From Morinoia aosen (Eukaryota; Arthropoda; Malacostraca; Amphipoda; Talitridae): 64,000 bases of DNA. The notes beneath the pieces are model-generated. The model was not told the DNA's origin and ran no database searches. It was given only the letters and a program-made list of their open reading frames with translations. Where the stretch lies: positions 31,301,422 through 31,365,421 of the forward strand of contig CM059570.1 in the NCBI GenBank assembly GCA_030386875.1. Direction: 5' to 3'. Shown here one piece after another: positions 1 through 12,290 of the stretch. Positions within the stretch are counted from its first letter, which is position 1; each line of letters starts with the position of its first letter. Position numbers and translations under genes: made by a program.

Positions 1-413
1 CACACTACCAGAATCAGTGAACACGCACAGCCCAAAATTAAAAACCCTTGAAAAGTCTTCGAAATACCTCAAGGGGAGCACTTTAGCTTCCTGGAAGTCC
101 CGCATATCAAATATGTTTTCCGTTGGTCATAAGTGAGAGTTATGCTCTTAGTTTGCGGGCCGGAAAGTGAAGAAAAACTGCTTAGCTCTGGGTCTGCTCG
201 GGCCACTTTTCTTGATACTTCCAATGAGGCGCTCTAACTCCAGAGTTTAGATGGAAACAAACGCTGGTAGTTCCAGCAGAGTGATGAGATGAGGGCCTTG
301 GAACAGTGATTCTAAAGCCGGACGCATGGGCTCTTCTTAAGATGCAAAGGGACCGGCAGTGAAGGTCCTTGCTGACATGCAAAATAGTTTATAATAGAGC
401 AATGTCAACTGCA
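1..413. other. Unique DNA, nothing recognised
   Basis: No coding frame, repeat or RNA gene that I can support. The short frames here have no recognisable motifs. Confidence 0.5.
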
Positions 414-772
414 GTGGTACTGCAACAGAGAAATAATGGGTTAGTTGGAGGAATGATGTAGTGGCACTGAAACGAAGAAATAATGGGTTAGTAGGAGGAA
501 TAATTTAGCGGTGCTGCAACGGAGAAATAATGGGTTAGTTGGAGGAATAATGTAGTGAAGCTGAAGCGGAGTAATAATGGGTTAGCTAGAGGAATAATGC
601 AGTGGCGCTGAAGCGGATAAATAATGGGTTAGTTGGAGGAACAATGTAGTGGCGCTGAAACAGAGAAATAATTGGTTAGTTGGAAGAATAATGTAGTGGC
701 GCTGAAACGGAGAAATAATTGGTTAGTTGGAGGAATAATATAGTGGCGCTGAAGCGGATAAATAATTGGTTA
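414..772 (+). repeat. Tandem array, 47-bp unit, about 7.6 copies
   Basis: Successive copies begin GTGGCRCTGAARCGG and carry AATAATGGGTTAGTTGGAGG in the middle. Copies differ by a few substitutions. It is followed at about 805-875 by three spaced copies of GAAGGATATCT. No protein is implied. Confidence 0.9.
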
Positions 773-980
773 GTGAGACCAAACACTAAACTTACCTCTT
801 CTCTCTCCCTGAAGGATATCTAACACGGATTGAAGGATATCTTAATCGCCTCCTGAAGGATATCTCATAGCGCACTCATCCGTATAAATGTACAAACTTG
901 ATTACATATGTAGACTTTACAGTGAACGATCCCTATAAAAAAGTAGTTCGGAGGGACCACAGCATTTAACAATTCGAATG

Positions 981-1356
981 CTGTACGTGACTAGTGTTAA
1001 AACTGTATGTGATCAGTGTTAAGACTGTACGTGATCAGTGTTAAAACTGTACGTGATCAGTGTTAAAACTGTATGTGATCAGTGGTAAAACTGTTCGTGA
1101 TCAGTGTTAAAACTGTACGTGATCAGTGTTAAAACTGTACGTGATCAGTGTTAAAACTGTACATGATCAGTGTTAAAACTGTACGTGATCAGTGTTAAAA
1201 CAGTGCGTGATCAGTGTTAAAACTGTACGTGATCAGTGTTAAAACTGTGCGTGCTCAGCGTTAAAACTGTACGTGATCAGTGTTAAAACTGTGCATGCTT
1301 AGTGTTAAAACTGTACGTGATCAGTGTTAAAACTATGCAGGCTCAGAGTTAAAACC
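981..1356 (+). repeat. Tandem array, 22-bp unit, about 17 copies
   Basis: The unit is GTACGTGATCAGTGTTAAAA plus CT. Copies at the 3' end (about 1240-1356) are more diverged, with GTGCGTGCTCAG variants, as expected for the edge of an array. Confidence 0.92.
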
Positions 1357-2744
1357 TTAATATTATAAACTTGAAATAAAATAATTAATATTGTGAAATG
1401 CGCTATATGCTCTAAAGTTCAAAGTATTATGTGGCGGTAAATAAGCAAACTGAGCCAAAACTCGGGAGCCTTTGATGTCATTATTAATAAATGAAGCGAA
1501 CTTTTAATTAATTAAACTAAAGCACAGGTTCAAAGGAAAACTAATGAACATGTTTATGAACTTATGAGGGCACAGAACTGTGTCCTCAACTGTCATCGTT
1601 TCATCAATAATTGACCAATTTTTTGTCATAATTTAGAAATGTAGTTGTAACGAATTGTTACTACATAAATTGGTTGTAGCTTCAAACAGCTGTAACTCCA
1701 AAAAAATGAAGGCTAAAATAAAGTTATGAGGAAAATAGCGAAAGATGTAAGCTTTTCGATGAACATTCTTTAACTATTTCTTAATTTGATGTTTTCTATA
1801 TCACGGCGGAGCAATTCAAATAGTACGAGTAAATACGGTGTATATAAATATATTTAAAAATTATAAGAATATATTTTCTGTGTATATAAAGCACCAGGAA
1901 TTCCGTTCTAGCGCTGCTGGTCGTTTGCTCGAGGGAGGGTCTCCAAATTAGGCTTTTTTGACCAAAATTCTGAAGTTTGGTCATTTCTTCCGAAGCAAAT
2001 TGGCATCTGGAAATACTGCAAGATAACCAGATTAGCATTTTTCTGACTACAACTAAAGTTTGGGCAATTTTTCAGAAGTATCGTCATTTGGCAACGCTGC
2101 AGAAATGCCAGATTAGGCTTTTTGAGACTACAATTTTCAAGCTTAGGCTTTTTTCACTTGTTACATTGGGTATTTAGACGCTCTAATCTTACGTATCTTA
2201 ATACCATGTCCCTATGTATTGGGCCTTAAGCGTATCATTCTGTGAATTGCTCATTCACGAAAATGTATAAATGAATCAGATTTGAACTGTTTTGCAATCC
2301 TTTTAAAAAATAACTGTCTACATACAAGGTGGAATGTTATCGCACAATTGCATTTTCATATTTCTTAGGATAGATAAAAATGTATTCGAGCAATAAAGTT
2401 GATATCCCAATAATCTTCTCCATTCAACTCAACGAAACCAACAGTTAACATGTGTTAAAGTGTTAAAAAACTCAAACATGCAGATTTTGATTAAAAAAAT
2501 CATTTTAATTAAGAAATATTTCAAAATTTTAATACGAAGTATAAAAATTGAAAATAATTATTTTATAAGAAAAATATTAAAATATTAAAAATATTAACAA
2601 TTAAAGAAATATTAAAAATTTAAAAATATATATTTATCATTAAAATAATATTTTTCAACTGAAAAATACGTTAAAAGCCTCAGCCTGACCACTCTGGCAC
2701 GAGACAGGCAGCCTGCGATCTGTTCCTATACCTTCGACTTCTGC
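1357..2744. other. AT-rich intergenic DNA
   Basis: AT-rich sequence, extreme between about 2460 and 2650 where it is mostly A/T runs built around AATATTAAAA. Apart from the short 82-bp repeat at 1943-2155 I see no feature. Confidence 0.5.
1943..2155 (+). repeat. Diverged 82-bp tandem repeat, about 2.5 copies
   Basis: Three blocks start CCAAATTAGGC (1943), CCAGATTAGC (2027) and CCAGATTAGGC (2108), each followed by a T-run and a GACYACAA-like stretch. Spacing is 84 and 81 bp. The copies are clearly diverged, so this is an old small duplication. Confidence 0.6.
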
Positions 2745-3116
2745 CATTCTGAGACCCACTCGCAGACCCACGAATTGACCCACCAAACCCACGCGTAAGT
2801 CTACCAGACCCACGTGCACACCCACGAATTGACCCACCAAACCCACGCGTAAGTCTACCAGACCCACGTGCAGACCCACGATTTGACCCACCAAACCCAC
2901 GCGTAAGTCTACCAGACCCACGTGCAGACCCATGATTTGACCCACCAAACCCACGCGTGAGTCTACCAGGCCCACGTGCAGACCCACGAATTGACCCACC
3001 AAGCCCACGCGTGAGTCTACCAGACCCACGTGCAGACCCACGAATTGAGCCACCAAATCCACGCGTAAGTCTACCAGACCCACTCGCAGACCCACGAGCT
3101 GACTCACCAAACCCAC
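2745..3116. repeat. Tandem array, 54-bp unit, about 6.5 copies
   Basis: The unit is built from the sub-motifs GACCCACGAATTGACCCACC and ACGCGTAAGTCTACCAGACC. Because 54 is divisible by three, the minus strand is open for 194 codons (3239-2655) with an 18-residue repeat rich in G, L and V (GLHVGLVDSRVG core). The composition shows no fold or family and the frame runs straight from unique DNA, so I treat it as a by-product of the array. Confidence 0.88.
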
Positions 3117-3499
3117 GTACAGAAAAATAAATAATTCCACAAAATCCAAGTGCACACTCGCGTGTAAATCCACCAAGCCCTCGTACACACCCGTCAGACC
3201 TACATTTAGGCCCATGAGAACGTCACGTGCGCACGCCATGGTAGAAGAAACAAGGTAGGGTCAAACTGTTCTTTTTTGCGTCGACCGCCGTATGGTAATG
3301 TTGATGTTATTGCGACAAACCAATGGCAGCGCTCATATTGCATCTGACTACTCTGCTAACCCCAAACCTGGCTACTCTACTAACCTTGAATCTGGCTACA
3401 CTGCTAGCCCCAAATTTGGCAACACTAAAGGCCTAACGACATGTCGCAATGGTGACGTCATAAAGTTTGTTTGAAATGAAGCCGTTCTATTGGCTAATT
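3117..3499. other. Unique DNA, nothing recognised
   Basis: A 60-codon plus-strand frame at 3292-3474 has an internal short repeat (repeated S/T-x-NP/LE-x-GY pattern) but no known motif. Confidence 0.45.
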
Positions 3500-3725
3500 C
3501 AAGGCTTCTCAACCGGGGATACATGTACCCCTAGAGGTACAATTCACATACTTCATATGTTAAAATGCACGATATATATTTACCGGCAACCAAATAAGTA
3601 TATATAATTATTAATAATTAAGTGTGTTTCCATAGTGTCTCAAACCTTTAACTATGCTGGGGGTGCATGAAGATACACCATCAAGCTAAGGGGGTACACG
3701 ACAATAGAAAGGTTGAGAAGCCCTG
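3500..3725 (+). mobile_element. hAT-like MITE with imperfect TIRs
   Basis: The left end reads CAAGGCTTCTCAACC. The right end, reverse complemented, reads CAGGGCTTCTCAACC, so the terminal inverted repeats match at 13 of 15 positions. Inner inverted matches (GTACCCC near both ends) extend the pairing. CAGGGNTTCTCAACC termini are typical of hAT superfamily non-autonomous elements. Flanking octamers GGCTAATT and GTCTAGTC match at only 5 of 8 positions, which suits a decayed 8-bp target duplication. There is no transposase. Confidence 0.68.
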
Positions 3726-4032
3726 GTCTAGTCGAACAAGAAAAGGCGCATTTTCCTCCATAGAAATTACTCTACCGTGACGCACGCGCAGACCGGTTAC
3801 ACCGAACAGTCCATACTTGGAAGCTGTCGAGAGAAAAGCATCGCATGCGTGGCTCCGATAAAGAGGTTTTACCGCCTTCTTTCCGTCACCTCCTCCACCA
3901 CCGATGCTTCATGTATTATTTTTTTTAAATAAACGGTTTCTTTCTTCCGTTCCTGCAAATATATTTGTCGTGCGAAGAACTGTCCCGTAGAATGTTTTCG
4001 AACTGTGTGTCGGTGTGAACTTTTATTTACGA

Positions 4033-4211
4033 GGCCCATGGACGATCAATTTAATTTTCTATATCATTGACTCATTATCTTGATGATATTTTTTGTTGCC
4101 CACAAAGTCAATTAATTAACGGTTGTCAATCAAGCCCACAGACGATAAATTAAATTGTGAATATTCATCATTGTCAATTATATTGACAATTAAATTGATC
4201 GTCTATGGGCC
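4033..4211 (+). mobile_element. MITE family 1, copy 1 (179 bp)
   Basis: Terminal inverted repeats start GGCCCATGGACGATCAATTT and end with the complement AAATTGATCGTCTATGGGCC, one mismatch over 24 bp. The interior has CCCACAAAGTCAATTA and further short inverted matches. A second copy lies at 27370-27552. There is no coding capacity. The superfamily is not assigned because no clean target duplication is visible. Confidence 0.8.
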
Positions 4212-5130
4212 GCTTTGCACAGAAGTATTTTCCAACGCAGGCACACTATCACCTGCAGAATTGTGTCGCTAGATTTTAGACACGTGCCGCTGAAGGATGC
4301 ATTATTATGAGCTATCCCATTATGTTTTGTCGAAGTTTAGATACTATGATTTAGCGTATCCATTTAAGGTTTTCATTATTATGAGCTATCCAATTATGTT
4401 TTATCGAAGTTTAGTTGTGTAATTTAGCGTGTCCATTTAAGGTTTTCATTATTATGAGCTATCCAATTATGTTTTATCGAAGTTTAGTTGTGTAATTTAG
4501 CGTATCCATTTAAGGTTTTCATTATTATGAGCTATCCAATTATGCTTTGTCTAAGTTTAGTTGTGTAATTTAGCGTATCCATTCAAGGTTTTCGTTTTCC
4601 CGGCAGGAGTATTTTATTCAATTCGTGTATAATATTCTACCTGCGGAAATTTGTTCCTAGAGTTTTGACTCTGATGTCGTGGAAGGATAAATACTTGGAA
4701 GCTATTCAACGTGTGTTGTGTTTAGTCTTTGATATATACTCACGAGGTCTCAAATTAGGATTTATGGTAAAAATATCTTACATTACTTGCGTATTATATT
4801 TTACCTGCAGAGACTTGTTTTTAGATATTTTGGCACTCATGTCGCAGAGGTATACATACGTTATAGTTATCCCATTAGGATTTTAGTTCAGTTTTTTAGT
4901 AAAAATATTATAATTACACTAATTTGTTTTCCTGTTTTACCAGTAGAAATTATTACACATACAGCAACTTGTATATTATGTTTAACCAGCAGAAATTTAT
5001 TTCAAGGTGCTTTACACGCATGACGTTGGAAATTACCGACATATAAGTTATCCAGTCATGGTTTCTGCCCTTTTTAGTGTTTGTTTGAAATGTCACACTC
5101 AATTTGCATATAATGTTTTACCTATGAAAC
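4212..5130 (+). repeat. Diverged long-period repeat region
   Basis: A loosely repeated module recurs about every 150-200 bp: a motif like TTTTACCTGCAGARACTTG, then TTTTGRCACTCATGTCG, then a GTTATCCCATTATG-like stretch. Occurrences are near 4250, 4640, 4800, 4940-4990 and 5120. The copies are strongly diverged, and the 73-bp array at 4299-4593 is a younger local expansion of one part. Confidence 0.5.
4299..4593 (+). repeat. Tandem array, 73-bp unit, about 4 copies
   Basis: The unit runs CATTATTATGAGCTATCCAA ... TTTAGCGTATCCATTTAAGG. Copies 2 to 4 are nearly identical. Confidence 0.88.
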
Positions 5131-5244
5131 TGTTGTATGATATATTAAATATTTCTTTTAATTCCAAAAGTTTGTTTTCAAGTTAAGATGGTTTTGTTTT
5201 TGATTGTGACTTGGGTTTCATTAATGTGTGAGAAATATTCATGG

Positions 5245-5432
5245 GCTGGATTTCCTGCCAATTTCCTGGATTGCCTGGATTTTCTGCTAATTTCCAGGAT
5301 TTTCTTGTTTTTTGCCAATATCCTGGATTGCCTGGATATCCAGCAAATTTTTTGCCAATTCTCTGGATTTCCAGCCAATCCCCTGGATTTCCTGCCAATT
5401 CCCTGGATTTCCTGCCAATTCCCTGGATTTAG
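5245..5432 (+). repeat. Tandem array of 20-21 bp unit
   Basis: The unit is close to CCTGGATTTCCTGCCAATTC, about nine copies. The left copies are more diverged and the right three nearly identical. Both strands show short open frames with IPWISCQF-like or NWQEIQG-like repeats; these follow from the array. Confidence 0.85.
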
Positions 5433-5762
5433 TACCAACACACGCCAGCGCATGAGTACAGAGAGCAGCGCAAGTCCATTCGGACGAACTTATGCTGCAC
5501 TTTTACGATGACGTAAACTGAGAAAAGTTTCTTTCAGGAATTGATGAGCAGGGTTGGAGTATTTGTTAGTATTACGCCTAATTTGTGATAATGACAACGA
5601 TATTAAACGCAAAGTTATGTAGTCCCCACTTTGATACTCTTTGTACAAGAAGTATCTACGTACTTCTTTTACCCCAAAATTAATAAATAATAATTAAAAA
5701 AACACCAGCACCTAAATTGGGACTTTTTTCTTAACCATGAGACTGTATTGAGGTTCATTGTC
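5433..5762. other. Unique spacer before the 29-bp array
   Basis: No feature recognised. Confidence 0.45.
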
Positions 5763-8700
5763 GATGATCGCAGAAATGAATGAAAACTCTGGATGATCGC
5801 TGAAATGAATGAAAACTCTGGATGATCGCTGAAATGAATGAAAACTCTGGATGATCGCAGAAATGAATGAAAACTCCGGATGATCGCAGAAATGAATGAA
5901 AACTCTGGATGATCACTGAAATGAATGAAAACTCCGGATGATCGCAGAAATGAATGAAAACTCTGGATGATCGCTGAAATGAATGAAAACTCTGGATGAT
6001 CGCTGAAATGAATGAAAACTCTGGATGATCGCAGAAATGAATGAAAACTCTGGATGATCGCAGAAATGAATGAAAACTCTGGATGATCGCAGAAATGAAT
6101 GAAAACTCTGGATGATCGCTGAAGTGAATGAAAACTCTGGATGATCGCTGAAATGAATGAAAACTCCGGATGATCGCAGAAATGAATGAAAACTCTGGAT
6201 GATCGCAGAAATGAATGGAAACTCCGGATGATCGCTGAAATGAATGAAAACTCTGGATGATCGCTGAAATGAATGAAAACTCTGGATGATCGCAGAAATG
6301 AATGAAAACTCTGGATGATCACTGAAATGAATGAAAACTCTGGATGATCACTGAAATGAATGAAAACTCCGGATGATCGCAGAAATGAATGAAAACTCTG
6401 GATGATCGCAGAAATGAATGAAAACTCCGGATGAACGCTGAAACGAATGAAAACTCTGGATGATCACTGAAATGAATGAAAACTCCGGATGATCGCAGAA
6501 ATGAATGAAAACTCCGGATGATCGCTGAAATGAATGAAAACTCTGGATGATCGCTAAAATGAATGAAAACTCTGGCTGATCGCAGAAATGAATGAAAACT
6601 CCGGATGAACGCTGAAATGAATGAAAACTCCGGATGATCGCAGAAATGAATGAAAACTCTGGATGATCACTGAAATGAATGAAACCTCCGGATGATCGCA
6701 GAAATGAATGAAAACTCCGGATGATCGCTGAAATGAATGAAAACTCTGGATGATCGCTGAAATGAATGAAAACTCCGGATGAACGCTGAAATGAATGAAA
6801 ACTCTGGATGATCGCTGAAATGAATGAAAACTCTGGATGATCGCTGAAATGAATGAAAACTCCGGATGATCGCTGAAATGAATGAAAACTCTGGATGATC
6901 GCTGAAATGAATGAAAACTCCGGATGATCGCTGAAATGAATGAAAACTCTGGATGATCGCAGAAATGAATGAAAACTCCGGATGATCGCTGAAATGAATG
7001 AAAACTCCGGATGATCGCTGAAATGAATGAAAACTCTGGCTGATCGCAGAAATGAATGAAAACTCCGGATGATCGCTGAAATGAATGAAAACTCTGGCTG
7101 ATCGCAGAAATGAATGAAAACTCCGGATGAACGCTGAAATGAATGAAAACTCTGGCTGATCGCAGAAATGAATGAAAACTCCGGATGATCGCTGAAATGA
7201 ATGAAAACTCTGGCTGATCGCAGAAATGAATGAAAACTCCGGATGATCGCAGAAATGAATGAAAACTCTGGCTGATCGCAGAAACGAATGAAAACTCCGG
7301 ATGATCGCTGAAATGAATGAAAACTCCGGATGAACGCTGAAATGAATGAAACTCCGGATGATCGCTGAAATGAATGAAAACTCCGGATGAACGCTGAAAT
7401 GAATGAAAACTCCGGATGATCGCTGAAATGAATGAAAACTCTGGCTGATCGCAGAAACGAATGAAAACTCCGGATGATCCCTGAAATGAATGAAAACTCT
7501 GGCTGATCGCAGAAATGAATGAAAACTCTGGATGATCGCTAAAAGGAATGAAAACTCGGGATGATCGCAGAAATGAATGAAAACTCCGGATGATCGCAGA
7601 AATGAATGAAAACTCCGGATGATCGCTGAAATGAATGAAAACTCTGGATGATCGCTGAAATGAATGAAAACTCTGGATGAACGCTGAAATGAATGAAAAC
7701 TCTGGATGATCGCTGAAATGAATGAAAACTCTGGATGATCGCTGAAATGAATGAAAACTTTGGATGATCGCTGAAATGAATGAAAACTCTGGATGATCGC
7801 TGAAATGAATGAAAACTCCGGATGATCGCTGAAATGAATGAAAACTCCGGATGATCGCAGAAATGAATGAAAACTCCGGATGATCGCTGAAATGAATGAA
7901 AACTCTGGATGATCGCTGAAATGAATGAAAACTCTGGATGATCGCTGAAATGAATGAAAACTCCGGATGATCGCTGAAACGAATGAAAACTCCGGATGAT
8001 CGCAGAAATGAATGAAAACTCCGGATGATCGCTGAAATGAATGAAAACTCTGGATGATCGCTGAAATGAATGAAAACTCTGGATGAACGCTGAAATGAAT
8101 GAAAACTCTGGATGATCGCTGAAATGAATGAAAACTCTGGATGAACGCTGAAATGAATGAAAACTCTGGATGATCGCTGAAATGAATGAAAACTCTGGAT
8201 GATCGCTGAAAGGAATGAAAACTCGGAATGATCGCAGAAATGAATGAAAACTCCGGATGATCTCTGAAATGAATGAAAACTCTGGATGAACGCTGAAATG
8301 AATGAAAACTCTGGATGATCGCAGAAATGAATGAAAACTCCGGATGATCGCTGAAATGAATGAAAACTCTGGATGATCGCTGAAATGAATGAAAACTCCG
8401 GATGATCTCTGAAATGAATGAAAACTCTGGATGAACGCAGAAATGAATGAAAACTCCGGATGAACGCTGAAATGAATGAAAACTCCGGATGATCGCAGAA
8501 ATGAATGAAAACTCTGGATGATCACTGAAATGAATGAAAACTCCGGATGATCGCAGAAATGAATGAAAACTCCGGATGATCGCTGAAATGAATGAAAACT
8601 CTGGATGATCGCTGAAATGAATGAAAACTCCGGATGAACGCTGAAATGAATGAAAACTCTGGATGATCGCTGAAATGAATGAAAACTCTGGATGATCGCT

Positions 8701-11700
8701 GAAATGAATGAAAACTCCGGATGATCGCTGAAATGAATGAAAACTCTGGATGATCGCAGAAATGAATGAAAACTCCGGATGATCGCTGAAATGAATGAAA
8801 ACTCTGGATGATCGCAGAAATGAATGAAAACTCCGGATGATCGCTGAAATGAATGAAAACTCCGGATGATCGCTGAAATGAATGAAAACTCTGGCTGATC
8901 GCAGAAATGAATGAAAACTCCGGATGATCGCTGAAATGAATGAAAACTCTGGCTGATCGCAGAAATGAATGAAAACTCCGGATGAACGCTGAAATGAATG
9001 AAAACTCTGGCTGATCGCAGAAATGAATGAAAACTCCGGATGATCGCTGAAATGAATGAAAACTCTGGCTGATCGCAGAAATGAATGAAAACTCCGGATG
9101 ATCGCAGAAATGAATGAAAACTCTGGCTGATCGCAGAAACGAATGAAAACTCCGGATGATCGCTGAAATGAATGAAAACTCCGGATGAACGCTGAAATGA
9201 ATGAAACTCCGGATGATCGCTGAAATGAATGAAAACTCCGGATGAACGCTGAAATGAATGAAAACTCCGGATGATCGCTGAAATGAATGAAAACTCTGGC
9301 TGATCGCAGAAACGAATGAAAACTCCGGATGATCGCTGAAATGAATGAAAACTCTGGCTGATCGCAGAAATGAATGAAAACTCTGGATGATCGCTGAAAG
9401 GAATGAAAACTCGGGATGATCGCAGAAATGAATGAAAACTCCGGATGATCGCAGAAATGAATGAAAACTCCGGATGATCGCTGAAATGAATGAAAACTCT
9501 GGATGATCGCTGAAATGAATGAAAACTCTGGATGAACGCTGAAATGAATGAAAACTCTGGATGATCGCTGAAATGAATGAAAACTCTGGATGATCGCTGA
9601 AATGAATGAAAACTCTGGATGATCGCTGAAATGAATGAAAACTCTGGATGATCGCTGAAATGAATGAAAACTCCGGATGATCGCTGAAATGAATGAAAAC
9701 TCCGGATGATCGCAGAAATGAATGAAAACTCCGGATGATCGCTGAAATGAATGAAAACTCTGGATGATCGCTGAAATGAATGAAAACTCTGGATGATCGC
9801 TGAAATGAATGAAAACTCCGGATGATCGCTGAAACGAATGAAAACTCCGGATGATCGCAGAAATGAATGAAAACTCCGGATGATCGCTGAAATGAATGAA
9901 AACTCTGGATGATCGCTGAAATGAATGAAAACTCTGGATGAACGCTGAAATGAATGAAAACTCTGGATGATCGCTGAAAGGAATGAAAACTCTGGATGAA
10001 CGCTGAAATGAATGAAAACTCTGGATGATCGCTGAAATGAATGAAAACTCTGGATGATCGCTGAAAGGAATGAAAACTCGGGATGATCGCAGAAATGAAT
10101 GAAAACTCCGGATGATCTCTGAAATGAATGAAAACTGTGGATGAACGCTGAAATGAATGAAAACTCTGGATGATCGCAGAAATGAATGAAAACTCCGGAT
10201 GATCGCTGAAATGAATGAAAACTCTGGATGATCGCTGAAATGAATGAAAACTCCGGATGATCTCTGAAATGAATGAAAACTCTGGATGAACGCTGAAATG
10301 AATGAAAACTCTGGATGATCGCTGAAATGAATAAAAACTCTGGATGATCGCTGAAATGAATGTAAACTCTGGATGATCGCTGAAAGGAATGAAAACTCGG
10401 GATGATCGCTGAAATGAATGAAAACTCGGGATGAACGCTGACATGAATGAAAACTCTGGATGATCGCTGAAATGAATGAAAACTCTGGATGATCGCTGAA
10501 AGGAATGAAAACTCTGGATGATCGCTGAAATTAATGAAAACTCTGGATGATCGCTGAAATGAATGAAAACTCTGGATGATCGCTGAAATTAATGAAAACT
10601 CTGGATGATCGCTGAAATGAATGAAAACTCTGGATGATCGCTGAAATGAATGAAAACTCCGGATGATCTCTGAAATGAATGAAAACTCTGGATGATCTCT
10701 GAAATGAATGAAAACTCGGGATGAACGCTGAAATGAATGAAAACTCTGGATGATCGCTGAAAGGAATGAAAACTCTGGATGATCGTTGAAATGAATGAAA
10801 ATTCTGGATGATCGCAGAAAGGAATGAAAACTCTGGATGATCGCTGAAATGAATGAAAACTCCGGATGATCTCTGAAATGAATGAAAACTCTGGATGAAC
10901 GCTGAAATGAATGAAAACTCTGGATAATCGCTGAAATTAATGAAAACTCTGGATGAACGCTGAAATGAATGAAAACTCTGGATGAACGCTGAAATGAATG
11001 AAAACTCTGGATGATCGCAGAAAGGAATGAAAACCCTGGATGATCGCTGAAAGAAATGAAAACTCTGGATGATCGCTGAAATGAATGAAAACTCTGGATG
11101 ATCGCAGAAAGGAATGAAAACTCTGGATGATCGCTGAAATGAATGAAAACTCTGGATGATCGCAGAAAGGAATGAAAACTCTGGATGATCGCTGAAATGA
11201 ATGAAAACTCTGGACGATCGCAGAAAGGAATGAAAACTCTGGATGATCGCTGAAATGAATGAAAACTCTGGATGATCGCAGAAAGGAATGAAAACTCTGG
11301 ATGATCGCTGAAATGAATGAAAACTCTGGATGATCGCTGAAATGAATGAAAACTCTGGATGATCGCTGAAATGAATGAAAACTCTGGATGATCGCAGAAA
11401 GGAATGAAAACTCTGGATGATCGCTGAAATGAATGAAAACTCTGGATGATCGCCGAAAGGAATGAAAACTCTGGATGATCGCTGAAATGAATGAAAACTC
11501 TGGATGATCGCTGAAAGGAATGAAAACTCTGGATGATCGCTGAAATGAATGAAAACTCCGGATGATCGCTGAAATGAATGAAAACTCTGGATGATCGCTG
11601 AAATGAATGAAAACTCTGGGAGATCGCAGAAAGGAATGAAAACTCTGGATGATCGCTGAAATGAATGAAAACTCTGGATGATCGCTGAAATGAATGAAAA

Positions 11701-11703
11701 CTC
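5763..11703. repeat. Giant minisatellite, 29-bp unit, about 205 copies
   Basis: The unit is GATGATCGCTGAAATGAATG plus AAAACTCTG. Variation is concentrated at a few sites: CTCTGG/CTCCGG, CGCTGA/CGCAGA, GATGATC/GATGAAC/GCTGATC, and AATGAATG/AAGGAATG. Since 29 is not divisible by three, three units (87 bp) encode 29 residues, and all three minus-strand frames are open for hundreds to about 1400 codons with a SDHPEFSFISAII-like repeat. The open frames follow from the absence of stops in the unit and are not evidence of a gene. AAGGAATG copies dominate the right end (about 10800-11640) and CTGGCTGATC copies occur only in certain blocks, so the array has distinct domains. Confidence 0.96.
6590..10291. 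repeat. Higher-order tandem duplication, 1855-bp period, inside the 29-bp array
   Basis: Rare variants recur exactly 1855 bp apart: ATCACTGAAATG at 6667 and 8522, the one-base-deleted ATGAAACTCC at 7346 and 9201, and AGGAATGAAAACTCGG at 8211 and 10066. 1855 is 64 units of 29 bp minus the single base lost in the deleted unit. Similarity breaks near 6590, 8437 and 10291, so two adjacent copies are present. A few differences separate them, such as GATCCCTG versus GATCGCTG. Confidence 0.85.
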
Positions 11704-11878
11704 CTGCGAGTATTTGGTGGCCAGAACCGAATAAAGCAAATTTGTATTGTCTCAATTCTTTCAGCCAGCAAACCGCTCGACTCCTAATCACATTTGACGG
11801 TATTTGCAGACGGAAAATTTCCGAGGTTTGGGTTGGCAAGTCTTCAAGTCGCTCTAGTTTGTTTACTGATCCTGCCAT
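11704..11878 (-). other. Open frame leading into the 29-bp array, unlikely gene
   Basis: On the minus strand an ATG at 11878 in a good context (AAAATGG) opens about 58 non-repetitive codons before the frame enters the 29-bp array. It looks like an ordinary soluble peptide with no motif I recognise, and only its continuity with the array makes it look long. It could be an exon that reads into a coding minisatellite, but I see no splice or promoter support. Confidence 0.15.
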
Positions 11879-12290
11879 TTTAATTGCGGTAACTTAACTT
11901 CTGAAGCCGACGTTCCTGCAAACTCATAGAAGTTTTTTCTAAACAGAAAGTTCTCCTCGCTGAAAAAATAGATAAATAAAGCAGGGAACGCCAGCAATTA
12001 AGGGTATTTTCGACATGAAGTTAGATTAGTCAGACTTTGAAAACAAAAGATATGCTACAATATAAGAAAACAGCAATAAAAGACATATGGTTAAATTAAA
12101 AATTTAACAAATATTTTGAGAAATAAAGAATATGAAACGTCCTCACCCCATATAGATGTATAAGATTCTTGAATGATCAAATATGAGCTTATCATATACA
12201 AAAAATGTCATAGAATTTACCCAATTGCTATTTCATTAAAGTTTATGGAAAAATTTCCTCATGCGTCAAATTTCAACTTCATTTCCATTT
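11879..12290. other. AT-rich spacer between two arrays
   Basis: No feature recognised. A plus-strand frame from 12173 enters the next array and is a by-product of it. Confidence 0.45.

Noticed and set aside
2655-3239. 194-codon glycine/leucine/valine-rich frame
   Set aside because: It is set by the 54-bp array and extends only by chance into unique DNA.
5763-11703. CRISPR-like regular array
   Set aside because: Units are contiguous with no unique spacers, there are no cas genes, and the context is eukaryotic.
7539-11878. Minus-strand open frames of 300 to about 1400 codons
   Set aside because: They arise because the 29-bp unit lacks stops in these frames. Three frames are open at once, composition is the same in each, and there is no domain, signal or conserved start.
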